A stretch of DNA of 21,788 nt from Negativibacillus sp. Its GTDB lineage: Bacteria > Bacillota > Clostridia > Oscillospirales > Ruminococcaceae. Under the pieces are notes generated by a model that did no database searches, was not told the origin of the DNA, and saw only the letters and a program-made list of their open reading frames with translations. Numbering within the stretch: the first letter of the stretch is position 1; every line of letters begins with the position of its first letter. The stretch lies in the NCBI GenBank assembly GCA_020024325.1, contig JAHHTY010000036.1, forward strand, positions 1 through 21,788, written 5' to 3'. Positions 7,645 through 15,389 of this stretch are shown here, in pieces. Position numbers and translations under genes: made by a program.

Positions 7645-8700
7645 TTATTTTATCCCAAAAGAATATTCTGTTGTTTCTTTGTACAGTTCTCCCATTTTTA
7701 ATATGACTTTTGGAAAATGAGTATGGCGTATTGCATCGGGGAAATGCTGTGTTTCCAAGCAGAATCCATCAAAATTATGATAAACTGCCCCATTTTTACC
7801 TTGAATATTGGAATCTTCTAAAAAATTTCCTGTATAAAGCTGTATCCCCGGCTGTGTTGTTTTACATTCCATAGTAATACCGCTGTCACTGCTATATGCT
7901 TTTGCTGCAATTCCTTCTTTATTTTTCTCCAAAACATAATTATGGTCATATCCAGAGGCATTTTTTAAATGGATGCTTTCTTTGTGGAGATCTTTTCCAA
8001 TCGTTTTTGGGCTTCTAAAATCCATTACCCTTCCTTCTTCTGCGGAAAGATTTACAATCCTTCCCGTAGGCAGGCAATTACTATCATTTTCAGTAAAACT
8101 GTCCGCAAAAATTTGCAGTTCCTGCCCCTCTACGCTTCCGCTGTCGTGACCGTTCAAATTAAAATAAGTATGATTTGTAAGATTGAGAATGGTGTCTTGA
8201 TCCGATAAAGCTTGATAACAAATGCTCAGCCTGCTTGCTTGGTCAAAAGTATATTTCACACAAACCATTAAATTTCCCGGATAACCTTCTTCTCCATCAC
8301 AGCTCAATCTTGTAAAAATGACGGTATTATCGTCACAGATTTCCCCATTCCATAATCTGCGGTGAAAACCGGTTGGCCCTCCATGCAGATGGTTTGGTCC
8401 ATTATTGACTGCTAAATGAAAAGTTTTTCCATTTAAAACAAACGTCCCTTTTTCAATGCGGTTCGCATATCTGCCCGGAACTGCACCCAAACAAGCAGTT
8501 TGCTGCTCATAAGCTGCTGCATTATCACAACCCAAAGCAATGTCTTTCAAATTTCCTTCTCGGTCATGAACCATAATTGAAACGATTGCTGCACCATAAT
8601 CAATAAAGCTGACCGATTCCCCCTTTGCATTTATAATTTTATACAAAGAAACCTCTCTTCCATCACTGAGAGTACCAAATATTTTTTTCTCTACCGACAT
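7645..8700 (-). CDS. galM: Aldose 1-epimerase (galactose mutarotase)
   Basis: Interconverts alpha and beta anomers of galactose or glucose in the cytoplasm, feeding the Leloir pathway. The 351 residues match the usual family length. Visible family residues: substrate-binding Arg81 in RYANR, NHLHGG at 103-108, the catalytic base-region His177 in NHTYFNLNG, Asp252 in YDHNY and the catalytic glutamate Glu316 in CLETQHFPDA. All are intact. The ATG has AGGAGG eight bases upstream and the gene has its own consensus promoter (8733-8761) and terminator, so it is a single-gene unit. No galK, galT or galE is seen nearby, so the link to galactose use rests on the family alone. Confidence 0.95.
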   Translation of the reverse strand: MSVEKKIFGTLSDGREVSLYKIINAKGESVSFIDYGAAIVSIMVHDREGNLKDIALGCDNAAAYEQQTACLGAVPGRYANRIEKGTFVLNGKTFHLAVNNGPNHLHGGPTGFHRRLWNGEICDDNTVIFTRLSCDGEEGYPGNLMVCVKYTFDQASRLSICYQALSDQDTILNLTNHTYFNLNGHDSGSVEGQELQIFADSFTENDSNCLPTGRIVNLSAEEGRVMDFRSPKTIGKDLHKESIHLKNASGYDHNYVLEKNKEGIAAKAYSSDSGITMECKTTQPGIQLYTGNFLEDSNIQGKNGAVYHNFDGFCLETQHFPDAIRHTHFPKVILKMGELYKETTEYSFGIK

Positions 8701-8732
8701 TGCTGTTTACCTCCTGGAATTTTTTTGCTTTC

Positions 8733-8761
8733 ATTATAAAACACTTTAGACTTCATGGCAA
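8733..8761 (-). promoter_or_regulatory. Sigma-A promoter of galM
   Basis: On the minus strand TTGCCA (-35, 8761-8756), a 17-base spacer and a perfect TATAAT (-10, 8738-8733). The -35 box and the first bases of the spacer lie inside the last codons of the upstream flippase gene. The leader would be short, about 25 bases, and leads straight to AGGAGG. Confidence 0.85.
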
Positions 8762-10306
8762 GCGGTTTAGCAGCGTTTTTTGGGTATATTGCCAAAAATC
8801 TGTCCCCAAAAGTCGAAGAAAGATAGTATACAAAAAAGCAAATAGGCTCATACAGAATACCAAACGCAAAACCGGCAAAATTTCAGCCTGCATTAAAAAA
8901 TTAAATACAAACCTTGTCCATAAACCTGATACCACAGAAGCCAATAATGGACGAAATACCCAATTTTTTATTTGAAAATTAAGTTGAGTCTGCTTTTTGA
9001 GCCATCTAAGGCAAAACACAGCTCCCACTAAAGATGAAAGCAATTCTCCGATTAAAAATCCTGTCATTCCTTTTTTCATGATACCGCCAAAGAACAACGT
9101 ACAAAGAAGCCCTGTCAGGCTAGCCGCTACTGTAAGAACCGAGCAGCTTTTTTGTAATCCGATGCTTTCCAAAACACTTTCTGCCACCGCATAATAAAAT
9201 CCCACCAATGTTATAAGGGTCAAAATCGGAAGATGTCTACCTACCAATGGATTATGGTACAACAATTCTCCCAACTGCTCTCCGAAAATCAACATCATTG
9301 TCATGGAAGGAATTCCAATCAGCCCGACAATATGTAATGCTTTTCCGGCTTTTCGACGTATCATTATGTGATGTTCCAGTACTTTACCGGCAGAAAATCT
9401 CGGACTGAGCACGGTAATCAGTGGAGAAAAGAAAGCTGACGGCAACATCAGCATCGGCATCGTCATTCCAGACAATACGCCAAATTCCTCCATTGCTGCA
9501 TATTGGTTGTTCCCTGACTGAATCAGAATTCTTGGTATTAACACCATGTTTGCAGAAGAAATCAGCCTCCCAATCAAGGTGGACAGCGATACCGGAACCG
9601 CTACCGAAGCAATATCTCTTAAAATTTGTGGTTGAGAGATTGTATTTTTTCCTGACAGTTTTGTCTGACGTAAATGATAGATAGATACCAAAAAAGTAGC
9701 ACTGACCATCTCACTGAAAATCATACCGCACACAATCAGCGCTGCCGCCTGACCATCATCCAACGAAATTTCTGCTGTCAGATGAAATAATAGTGCAGCA
9801 GCAATTATGCGACAAAACATCTCCAATATTTCAGAGATTGTCGGAATCATTGTTTGACCGGTTCCATAAAAGAAAGCTTTGTGAACGTTTTCAAATCCTG
9901 TTAAAAATAAGCATGGGACAATTAACAGCAAAGCCAATTCGGTTTGCGGATTGCCTAAAACTGTTTGGGCAAAAAAATCTCTTCCAAAGGCAAATGGAAC
10001 AGCCAACACAAAAAACAGCATTAGAAAGAGCAGAAGTGCTGTGCGTATCAGCCGAACAATCGACCTCCCTTCCCCCATTGCCTGATAAGATGAGGCAATC
10101 CTTGATACTGATAATGCAACTCCGGTTAAGGTACAGGACAACACTACATTATATGCTGACATTACTAAACCATATACCGCAATTGCCTGCGCTCCTGCAA
10201 ATCGTCCAAGCAAAATTCTATAAGCAAAACCAATCATCTGCAACAGAACCGATGAAGAACTGAGCAACAGGCAATGATAAAAAATACTGTTCTTATTTAG
10301 TTTCAA
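8753..10306 (-). CDS. SpoVB-like polysaccharide/lipid flippase
   Basis: An integral membrane protein of the MOP superfamily (polysaccharide biosynthesis protein, SpoVB branch), 517 residues with about 14 hydrophobic segments. Related proteins move lipid-linked saccharides across the membrane: SpoVB acts in spore cortex formation, and MurJ-like members move lipid II. The N-terminal region (SSSSVLLQMIGFAYRILLGRFAG) and FENVHKAFFYGTGQTMIPTISE fit the SpoVB branch. The start is chosen at TTG 10306, with AGGGGGG six bases upstream; an in-frame ATG at 10336 would run through this site. A terminator lies just before the gene and none follows it before galM, so read-through into galM is possible. Whether its substrate is cortex precursor or another glycan is not visible. 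Confidence 0.85.
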   Translation of the reverse strand: MKLNKNSIFYHCLLLSSSSVLLQMIGFAYRILLGRFAGAQAIAVYGLVMSAYNVVLSCTLTGVALSVSRIASSYQAMGEGRSIVRLIRTALLLFLMLFFVLAVPFAFGRDFFAQTVLGNPQTELALLLIVPCLFLTGFENVHKAFFYGTGQTMIPTISEILEMFCRIIAAALLFHLTAEISLDDGQAAALIVCGMIFSEMVSATFLVSIYHLRQTKLSGKNTISQPQILRDIASVAVPVSLSTLIGRLISSANMVLIPRILIQSGNNQYAAMEEFGVLSGMTMPMLMLPSAFFSPLITVLSPRFSAGKVLEHHIMIRRKAGKALHIVGLIGIPSMTMMLIFGEQLGELLYHNPLVGRHLPILTLITLVGFYYAVAESVLESIGLQKSCSVLTVAASLTGLLCTLFFGGIMKKGMTGFLIGELLSSLVGAVFCLRWLKKQTQLNFQIKNWVFRPLLASVVSGLWTRFVFNFLMQAEILPVLRLVFCMSLFAFLYTIFLRLLGTDFWQYTQKTLLNRLP

Positions 10307-10361
10307 GATGATCCCCCCTGCAAAGAGGATATGCACAAGCTGTCTGAAAAATCACTGTATC

Positions 10362-10412
10362 AAAAAAGGAGGGCACGGACAGGAATAATTTCCCATCCGT
10401 GTCCTCTCTTTT
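10362..10412 (-). terminator. Terminator of the DUF5685/J-protein operon
   Basis: GAGGGCACGGA (10369-10379) and TCCGTGTCCTC (10396-10406) form an 11-position stem with one imperfect pair; T6 follows on the minus strand and T4 on the plus strand. It sits 13 bases after the stop of the 179-residue membrane protein gene and separates that operon from the flippase gene. Confidence 0.8.
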
Positions 10413-10424
10413 AAGGTTCAATAT

Positions 10425-10964
10425 TTATCCTACTCTTTTAAAAATCTTCTTTCGGAGAACATATCTATATGCCATGATAATTTTGGAAAGGGCAACATCA
10501 TAAACAAAAAATACAACATTTCCTAAAGCAAGAAGCAGAAAAACACTGTATTTTCCAATCGGTCCCACTTCTTCCAAAACATCTTGAATTCCAAACAAGT
10601 AAATGATTACCATATAGTTTGCAATCATTGCCACATTAAAAACCGCAAACTTTACCACATACTCTAACAAACGTCTGCGTATCTTTTCCAATTTTCCTTT
10701 TAATATTGGATAGAACCCAAAAAATCCGACAAACAGCATCGCCGCTTCTTTATCCGGGCAAATGAAAATGGAAAGAAATCCCACCGCTGCATATACCATC
10801 CATGCTGTTGAATATCCATTCTCAATTACCACTACAATCAACACCATACCTGCCAGTGCCGGCATCGTGTAGGTTGCAATTGGAATAATTGTTAAAAACA
10901 TCAGCAATAAACATAATGCAGAGGCAATTCCACCCATTGCTACCTGCGTACTTTTCTTAATCAA
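10425..10964 (-). CDS. Membrane protein resembling an ECF transporter S component
   Basis: This encodes 179 residues with five or six hydrophobic segments and a positively charged C-terminus (RYVLRKKIFKRVG). The layout and the N-terminal KKSTQVAMGGIASALCLLLM resemble substrate-binding (S) subunits of energy-coupling factor vitamin importers, but no substrate-specific motif is recognisable and no ECF ATPase or T subunit is nearby. The start is TTG 10964 with AGGAAG ahead. It lies 42 bases after the J-domain gene with no hairpin between them, so it is probably the last gene of the DUF5685/J-protein operon and ends at the terminator 10362-10412. A different small membrane family is equally possible; the ECF call is an inference from length and helix pattern. 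Confidence 0.6.
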   Translation of the reverse strand: MIKKSTQVAMGGIASALCLLLMFLTIIPIATYTMPALAGMVLIVVVIENGYSTAWMVYAAVGFLSIFICPDKEAAMLFVGFFGFYPILKGKLEKIRRRLLEYVVKFAVFNVAMIANYMVIIYLFGIQDVLEEVGPIGKYSVFLLLALGNVVFFVYDVALSKIIMAYRYVLRKKIFKRVG

Positions 10965-11006
10965 AGAATCACTTCCTAATTGATATTAAAGATAAGCTAA
11001 GCACTT

Positions 11007-11657
11007 TTAGCAGCAGCTAATCAAATCTCCGCCCATACATTCACAACAGCAGTCTGCACAAATTAAACTGGAACACATATCACACCCGCTGCATCCTCCT
11101 GTCTGCACGGTACGATAATCTCCATATCCTCCAGCAGGACGACCGGTGTTACGCTGCCACATCAGCTGATTAAGCGCACTTTGATATTCCACGTTTGCCG
11201 GGTTCATCTGGTTTGCACGGGTATAGTAGCTGTATGCTTGATCCAGCCAACCCCTAACATAAAACACACGTCCACGCAAGTAATACCATTCTGCATCTCT
11301 GCGTTGTTGGGGAATTCCTTCTAAAAGCTCTTCGGCATCACTGATTCGATTAACATTTAATAAGCGGCGGATATCGTCAAATTGAGATGCACCCTGATTG
11401 GTGTAACTTTGTCCCCCATAGCTTTGTTTAGAGTAGCTTTGACCGGAACCGTAACTTTGACTTTGTTGTTTTCTCTGCCGCTGAATCTGGTCATATGCCT
11501 CGTTAATCTCTTTCATTTTCTCTTGAGCCAAATCTGCCAAAGGATTGTTAGCGTAATTATCCGGGTGATATTTTCTTGCAAGCTCTCGGTATGCGTTTTT
11601 TATCTGTTCATCTGTGGAGCTTGGCGAAACCCCCAGCACTTGATATGGATCTGTCAT
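11007..11657 (-). CDS. J-domain protein with TPR-like middle and ten-cysteine tail
   Basis: Likely a specialised co-chaperone that directs DnaK to a client, not the general DnaJ. Residues 1-60 are a J domain with the HPD motif at 31-33 and the flanking helices (YRELARKY, INEAYDQI). A Gln/Ser/Gly/Tyr-rich linker spans 61-92 with repeated QSY units. Residues 95-168 look like two TPR-type helical pairs (WYYLRGRVFYVRGWLDQAYS). The C-terminus has ten cysteines between 189 and 216 (CSGCDMC, CADCCCEC, final CC), unlike the CXXCXGXG zinc repeats of DnaJ. A metal-binding or membrane-associated role is possible. The ATG has GAGGG nine bases ahead. The gene lies 26 bases after the DUF5685 gene, so they are cotranscribed and may act together. 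Confidence 0.85.
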   Translation of the reverse strand: MTDPYQVLGVSPSSTDEQIKNAYRELARKYHPDNYANNPLADLAQEKMKEINEAYDQIQRQRKQQSQSYGSGQSYSKQSYGGQSYTNQGASQFDDIRRLLNVNRISDAEELLEGIPQQRRDAEWYYLRGRVFYVRGWLDQAYSYYTRANQMNPANVEYQSALNQLMWQRNTGRPAGGYGDYRTVQTGGCSGCDMCSSLICADCCCECMGGDLISCC

Positions 11658-11683
11658 TCTTTGCTTCCCTCTCTCTGTTTGCT

Positions 11684-12556
11684 CTATTCTTTATTTAATT
11701 GCAGACGTTTTGCAATGATTGTATCCACTGTCTGCTTCAGTCCCAAATCCAATACATTTTCCAGTATGGTATCTAAGGAGCGAATCCCCAAAAGGTCATA
11801 TGCTTTTCTCATTTCTGCAATGGTCAGGTAAAGTGTTCCCTTTGCGTCTTCATATAATTGATGATAGTCTGCGGATGTGTCGTTTAAACCTCTTTGTGCA
11901 AACGGATTGTACCTTCCCTTTTGCACATCCTCGGACCAATCATCCAAAGCGTCTATCAGATAAACCCACCGCCCCATCAAATATCCCAATCGTTCCAGTG
12001 CTCGTTTTTTAAACAAGTCTTCCGAGAGTGATGCAAACACTTCACTCATCAAGCACGCTGTGGGTTCGGCAGCCTGATCCACCTGAGAGCAATGTTCTTG
12101 CTCCAGTTGACGCTGTTTTTTCATCTGCTCCTCTAGTTTTTGGGCAAGCTGTGGTTGATGTTCCGATGCTTTTTTATAATCTCTTCGTGCAAAAGGAATC
12201 AGCAAGCGAACAACTGTACGTTTGCAAAATCCTTCATCATGCAAATCATCCTCCAGCTTGTGGTAAGTTAGCATCATCGCTATATCACAGCACAATTCCA
12301 AACTTTGATTTGCCATACAGCAGTTTCGTTTTTTAAAAGGGTGTGCAATGCAGTTCTGTCTGCAAAAATGAATTCGTTCTTCCCGCAATGCCATATCCAG
12401 AACAGCCAAAAAAACGAAATCATAGTTTAGTGTCATTCTTGCAAAAAAGCCATAACGCTCTGCCAACTGTTTACACAGTCCACAGTATATCCCTTGATAA
12501 GCTTCCCATTCTTTAACCTTTAGCTCTGCTTTAACAGGTTTAATATATCCAAACAC
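11684..12556 (-). CDS. DUF5685 family protein
   Basis: A soluble, mainly helical protein of 290 residues, recognised from its N-terminus (FGYIKPVKAELKVKEWEAY, then CGLC at 25-28) as DUF5685, of unknown function. Further cysteines follow at 65, 69, 79, 80, 89 and 90. Two aspartate-rich motifs lie about 100 residues apart: DDLHD at 103-107 and DALDDWSED at 202-210, the latter followed by GRYNPF. A charged, coiled-coil-like stretch spans about 126-156. The spacing of the aspartate motifs recalls the two metal-binding motifs of all-helical isoprenoid synthases; this is inference only. The start is GTG, with AGGGAG seven bases upstream. First gene of an operon with a cysteine-rich J protein and a membrane protein. 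Confidence 0.8.
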   Translation of the reverse strand: MFGYIKPVKAELKVKEWEAYQGIYCGLCKQLAERYGFFARMTLNYDFVFLAVLDMALREERIHFCRQNCIAHPFKKRNCCMANQSLELCCDIAMMLTYHKLEDDLHDEGFCKRTVVRLLIPFARRDYKKASEHQPQLAQKLEEQMKKQRQLEQEHCSQVDQAAEPTACLMSEVFASLSEDLFKKRALERLGYLMGRWVYLIDALDDWSEDVQKGRYNPFAQRGLNDTSADYHQLYEDAKGTLYLTIAEMRKAYDLLGIRSLDTILENVLDLGLKQTVDTIIAKRLQLNKE

Positions 12557-12774
12557 AGCTTCACTCCCTGCTTTGCCGAAGATTCTCTTTTTATTTTACA
12601 ATACTCCTGCTGTAATTTCTTGAACAGGCAGTAAACTTTTACCTCTAGTTTTCGTAATAAAGGAATTTTTTCTGATTTTTCCTCACCTGTATAATGACTT
12701 CACTTTATTAAATTGTATATATACGAGTAATGTGATATAATATGGACATCAGAAGAATAGGAGGTGTTCTTCCT

Positions 12775-13568
12775 ATGAACAACGAACAGCAATGCCATGA
12801 CATAAGCGATAAGGCATGGAATCTGTTGGAGGCGTACCTACCGGGACAACACGGTCAGTGGGGAAGAATCGCACAAGATAACCGACAGTTTATCAATAGT
12901 GTGTTTTGGATTTTGCGAACGGGAGTACCGTAGCGGAATTTGCCGCCATGCTATAGGAAATGGGGTACAGTATACCAGCATTTTCGCAGATGGCAAGATA
13001 AGGGTATTGGGGAAAAGCTGCTGAAAATTTCTTGTGGATGAAGCGGATTTTGAATGGTTGATGATCGATGCAAGCCATTGCAAAATACATCCATATGTTT
13101 GCGGTGCAAAGGGCGGCAAGCATGATATGAGCCGCACAAAAAGGTGGCAATATCAAGATTCACCTTGCCGTGGATGCAAATGGTATGCAGGTCAGAGCAC
13201 TTATCACAGAGGGTACCCAAGCTGATTGCAAGGAATCTATTCACCTGATTGAAGGAATATCCGCAGAAAACCTGTTGGCTGACTGTGGATATGACACCAA
13301 TCAAATCCATGCCAATGTCACTGGTGCTGGATTAAACCTTGTCATTCCCTCCAAACAAAATCGTAAAGAACCGCGGGATTACGACCGTTATCTGTATCGA
13401 CTGCGGCATTTGGTGGGGAATGCTTTTTTACATCTGAAGCGTTAGCGGGGAATTGCCACTCGTTATGCCAAAAATACAGCTTCATTTCTACTGCGGTGCA
13501 TATTCGTTGCACTGCTTTTTAGCGTGCTGTTTTGGCTTAAACTTGTGTATAGACTATCTAGCTTTTAG
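12775..13568 (+). pseudogene. Decayed IS5-family transposase
   Basis: Pieces of one IS5-family transposase (IS427-like group) lie in three frames. The first runs from ATG 12775 (AGGAGG upstream) to an amber stop at 12931 where the family has Trp (GVP-W-RNLPP). The same frame continues readable to about 13030, where an extra base shifts it; the second frame carries DEADFEWLMIDASHCKIHP. A further shift at the A-run near 13134-13139 leads to IKIHLAVDANGMQVRALI and LADCGYDTN, the catalytic-core region. A second Trp-to-amber change at 13443 precedes RGIATRYAKNTASF; the frame ends at 13568. The shift at the A-run may be the programmed frameshift known in this group, but the other three lesions are inactivating. 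No terminal inverted repeats were found. Confidence 0.88.
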
Positions 13569-13739
13569 TAAAGTTTCTGCTGCACTTTTTCTAAATATAA
13601 ATTACCCTGTTCTTTTCATAAAAAAACAGTTTTTATACTATTAAAGGGTGTTATCGAATAAGATATCCTATACTGTTTATTTCATTTTTAAATTGCGGTA
13701 AGAACGGTATTGTTTTACCATTTTTTAGGGGGAATTTCT

Positions 13740-14303
13740 TTGTTAAACCTGTTGATGATTGCAATCGGGTTATCTATGGACGCTTTTGCTGTTTCTATGA
13801 CAAACGGAATGTATGCTTTCGGTCACTACACCAAAAAAGAATTTGTCTGCAAAACGTTGATCTGGTCATCAATGTTCGGACTGTTTCAAGGGATCATGCC
13901 AATAACAGGGTATCTTCTCGGAAGAACTTTTGCATCTTTTATTAACTGTGTAGATCATTGGATTGCTTTTATTCTTCTTTTGATTATCGGAAGTAAAATG
14001 ATTTGGGAAGCAGTTTCTCCAAGTGAAAACAAGATGCAAGAGCTTAATTTTTCTTTTATTATCACACAGGCAATCGCCACAAGCATAGATGCACTTGCTG
14101 TTGGTGTTAGTTTTGCTTTGCTTGGAAGCAATATCCTTTATTCCTCTATGCTGATTGCCACAACTACCCTTTTATTCTGTCTGCTTGGAGCCTATCTTGG
14201 AAAAGCTTTTGGCTCATTCTTAAAGCACAAAGCCGAAATTTTCGGTGGAGTTATTCTTATTTTAATCGGTTTAAAAATTTTTTTAGAACATACTCTTTTA
14301 TAA
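13740..14303 (+). CDS. mntP: Putative manganese efflux pump MntP
   Basis: Exports Mn2+ across the cytoplasmic membrane. The 187 residues form six predicted helices, the normal MntP length. The two family repeats with the essential aspartates are present: GLSMDAFAVSMTNG near the N-terminus and ATSIDALAVGVSF in the fourth helix; FGLFQGIMPITG lies between. The start is taken as TTG 13740, which has AGGGGG seven bases upstream; an in-frame ATG at 13710 would encode ten extra residues through this site. A 7-bp hairpin (GGTAAGA with a TTTTACC arm, about 13695-13720) lies directly before the ribosome binding site. No Mn2+-sensing yybP-ykoY riboswitch is recognisable. The decayed transposase ends about 170 bases upstream and may have replaced the original control region. 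Shares a terminator with the convergent gene. Confidence 0.92.
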   Translation: MLNLLMIAIGLSMDAFAVSMTNGMYAFGHYTKKEFVCKTLIWSSMFGLFQGIMPITGYLLGRTFASFINCVDHWIAFILLLIIGSKMIWEAVSPSENKMQELNFSFIITQAIATSIDALAVGVSFALLGSNILYSSMLIATTTLLFCLLGAYLGKAFGSFLKHKAEIFGGVILILIGLKIFLEHTLL

Positions 14304-14314
14304 TTGCCGAGATA

Positions 14315-14358
14315 CAAAAAACCCCTGTACGTAAATTCAAAATACGACAGGGGCTTTT
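14315..14358. terminator. Bidirectional terminator between mntP and the EEP-fold gene
   Basis: CCCCTGT (14322-14328) pairs with ACAGGGG (14347-14353); the adjoining ACG and TACG bases allow a little more pairing. A runs on the left and T runs on the right serve both convergent genes. Confidence 0.85.
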
Positions 14359-14363
14359 TCTTT

Positions 14364-15200
14364 TTATTGTTCCGGTTTTAAGCGTAAAACCGCACTGATT
14401 GGATAATGGTCAGAAGGATATGCTCCGTCATAGTTGGTGGTATCCACCGAAGCTGTAACAACTTCAAATTCTTCTGAAACAAAAATATAATCAATCGGTT
14501 TAAATTTTTGCTTTACCTTTCCTTTAAATCCATGATAGGTGTTTCCGATAACCTGATCCACAAATCCATAAATATCCTGCAAACGAACATCCTGATAACC
14601 GGGAAGATTTTCTCTCATAATTCTCACTGCCCTGCTGTTTGGGCTGGCATTAAAGTCCCCCATTACAATGGTTGGCAGTGGGTCATACTGGTTAATCTGA
14701 TGAATCTTTTCCAAAATCATCTTTGCACCAAAATTTCTTGCCAAAGGACTGATATGGTCAAAGTGTGTGTTAAAGACACGGATTCTTCTTCCGCTCTTTT
14801 TTAACTTTACCTGTGCGACAGTACAAATTCTGGGATAAAAAGACAAGTGCGACCTGCTTGGTTTGTCCGGATGATTTGAAAGCCAGAAAGTATTGCAGCT
14901 GGAAATTTCAACATCATCGTTTTTAATGATGATATCCGAATGTTCATCATTATTTGGATTTTTCCCTTTCAGTCTTCCTTTTCCAAAAATGCTGTACCCC
15001 TCCAACAAAGCTTTGAGGTCCTGCCGCATCTTCGGCAAAAATTCCTGTACACCGATGATAGCTGCGTTGGAATCTGATATTGTTCTTGCTGCAAGCTCTT
15101 TACGAGTGTCCCAACGGTTTTTCCGCTGAGGGCCAAAATCTCGTCGCAGATTAAAGGAAACAACTTTAATTACATCTCCCTGTGCCATTGAAGTATCCAT
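14364..15200 (-). CDS. Endonuclease/exonuclease/phosphatase-fold hydrolase
   Basis: A metal-dependent phosphodiesterase-fold protein. In the version counted from the upstream ATG (281 residues), the conserved residues are Asn20 (SFNLR), Glu56 (GVQE), His149 (FNTHFDH), Asp185 and Asn187 (GDFN), Asp240 (IDYIF) and the SDHYP motif at 266-270. This is the full active-site set of the fold, shared by DNase I, exonuclease III and sphingomyelinases, so the substrate cannot be named. There is no signal peptide, so it is probably cytoplasmic. Two starts are possible: ATG 15209, only one base after AGGGAG, and ATG 15200, ten bases after it; the second has the better spacing and is used. It has its own promoter (15270-15297) and shares a terminator with mntP. 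Confidence 0.88.
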   Translation of the reverse strand: MDTSMAQGDVIKVVSFNLRRDFGPQRKNRWDTRKELAARTISDSNAAIIGVQEFLPKMRQDLKALLEGYSIFGKGRLKGKNPNNDEHSDIIIKNDDVEISSCNTFWLSNHPDKPSRSHLSFYPRICTVAQVKLKKSGRRIRVFNTHFDHISPLARNFGAKMILEKIHQINQYDPLPTIVMGDFNASPNSRAVRIMRENLPGYQDVRLQDIYGFVDQVIGNTYHGFKGKVKQKFKPIDYIFVSEEFEVVTASVDTTNYDGAYPSDHYPISAVLRLKPEQ

Positions 15201-15269
15201 TGGTATCATACTCCCTTCTTTTTTCCCGATGTTTCATTTAAAAAAACGTTGACAGGGGATTTCATTTAT

Positions 15270-15297
15270 ATTATATCACAAATATTGCGATTGGAAA
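15270..15297 (-). promoter_or_regulatory. Promoter of the EEP-fold gene
   Basis: On the minus strand TTTCCA (-35, 15297-15292), a 16-base spacer and a perfect TATAAT (-10, 15275-15270) preceded by TGA, an extended -10 element. Confidence 0.7.
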
Positions 15298-15389
15298 GCC
15301 TTCTTTTCTTTTTCCTACATTTTTAATGGTTTTGTTATAAAAAAATTACAAATACATAGAATATCTGGAAGGAACAAAAACTTATATAG

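Noticed and set aside
12590..12774. Left inverted repeat of the IS5 element matching the sequence near 13643
   Set aside because: No sequence complementary to GGGTGTTATCGAATAAG was found upstream of the transposase remnant, so the element ends cannot be placed.
13569..13739. A yybP-ykoY manganese riboswitch before mntP
   Set aside because: The conserved purine-rich core sequences of that riboswitch are not seen; only a 7-bp hairpin near the ribosome binding site is present.
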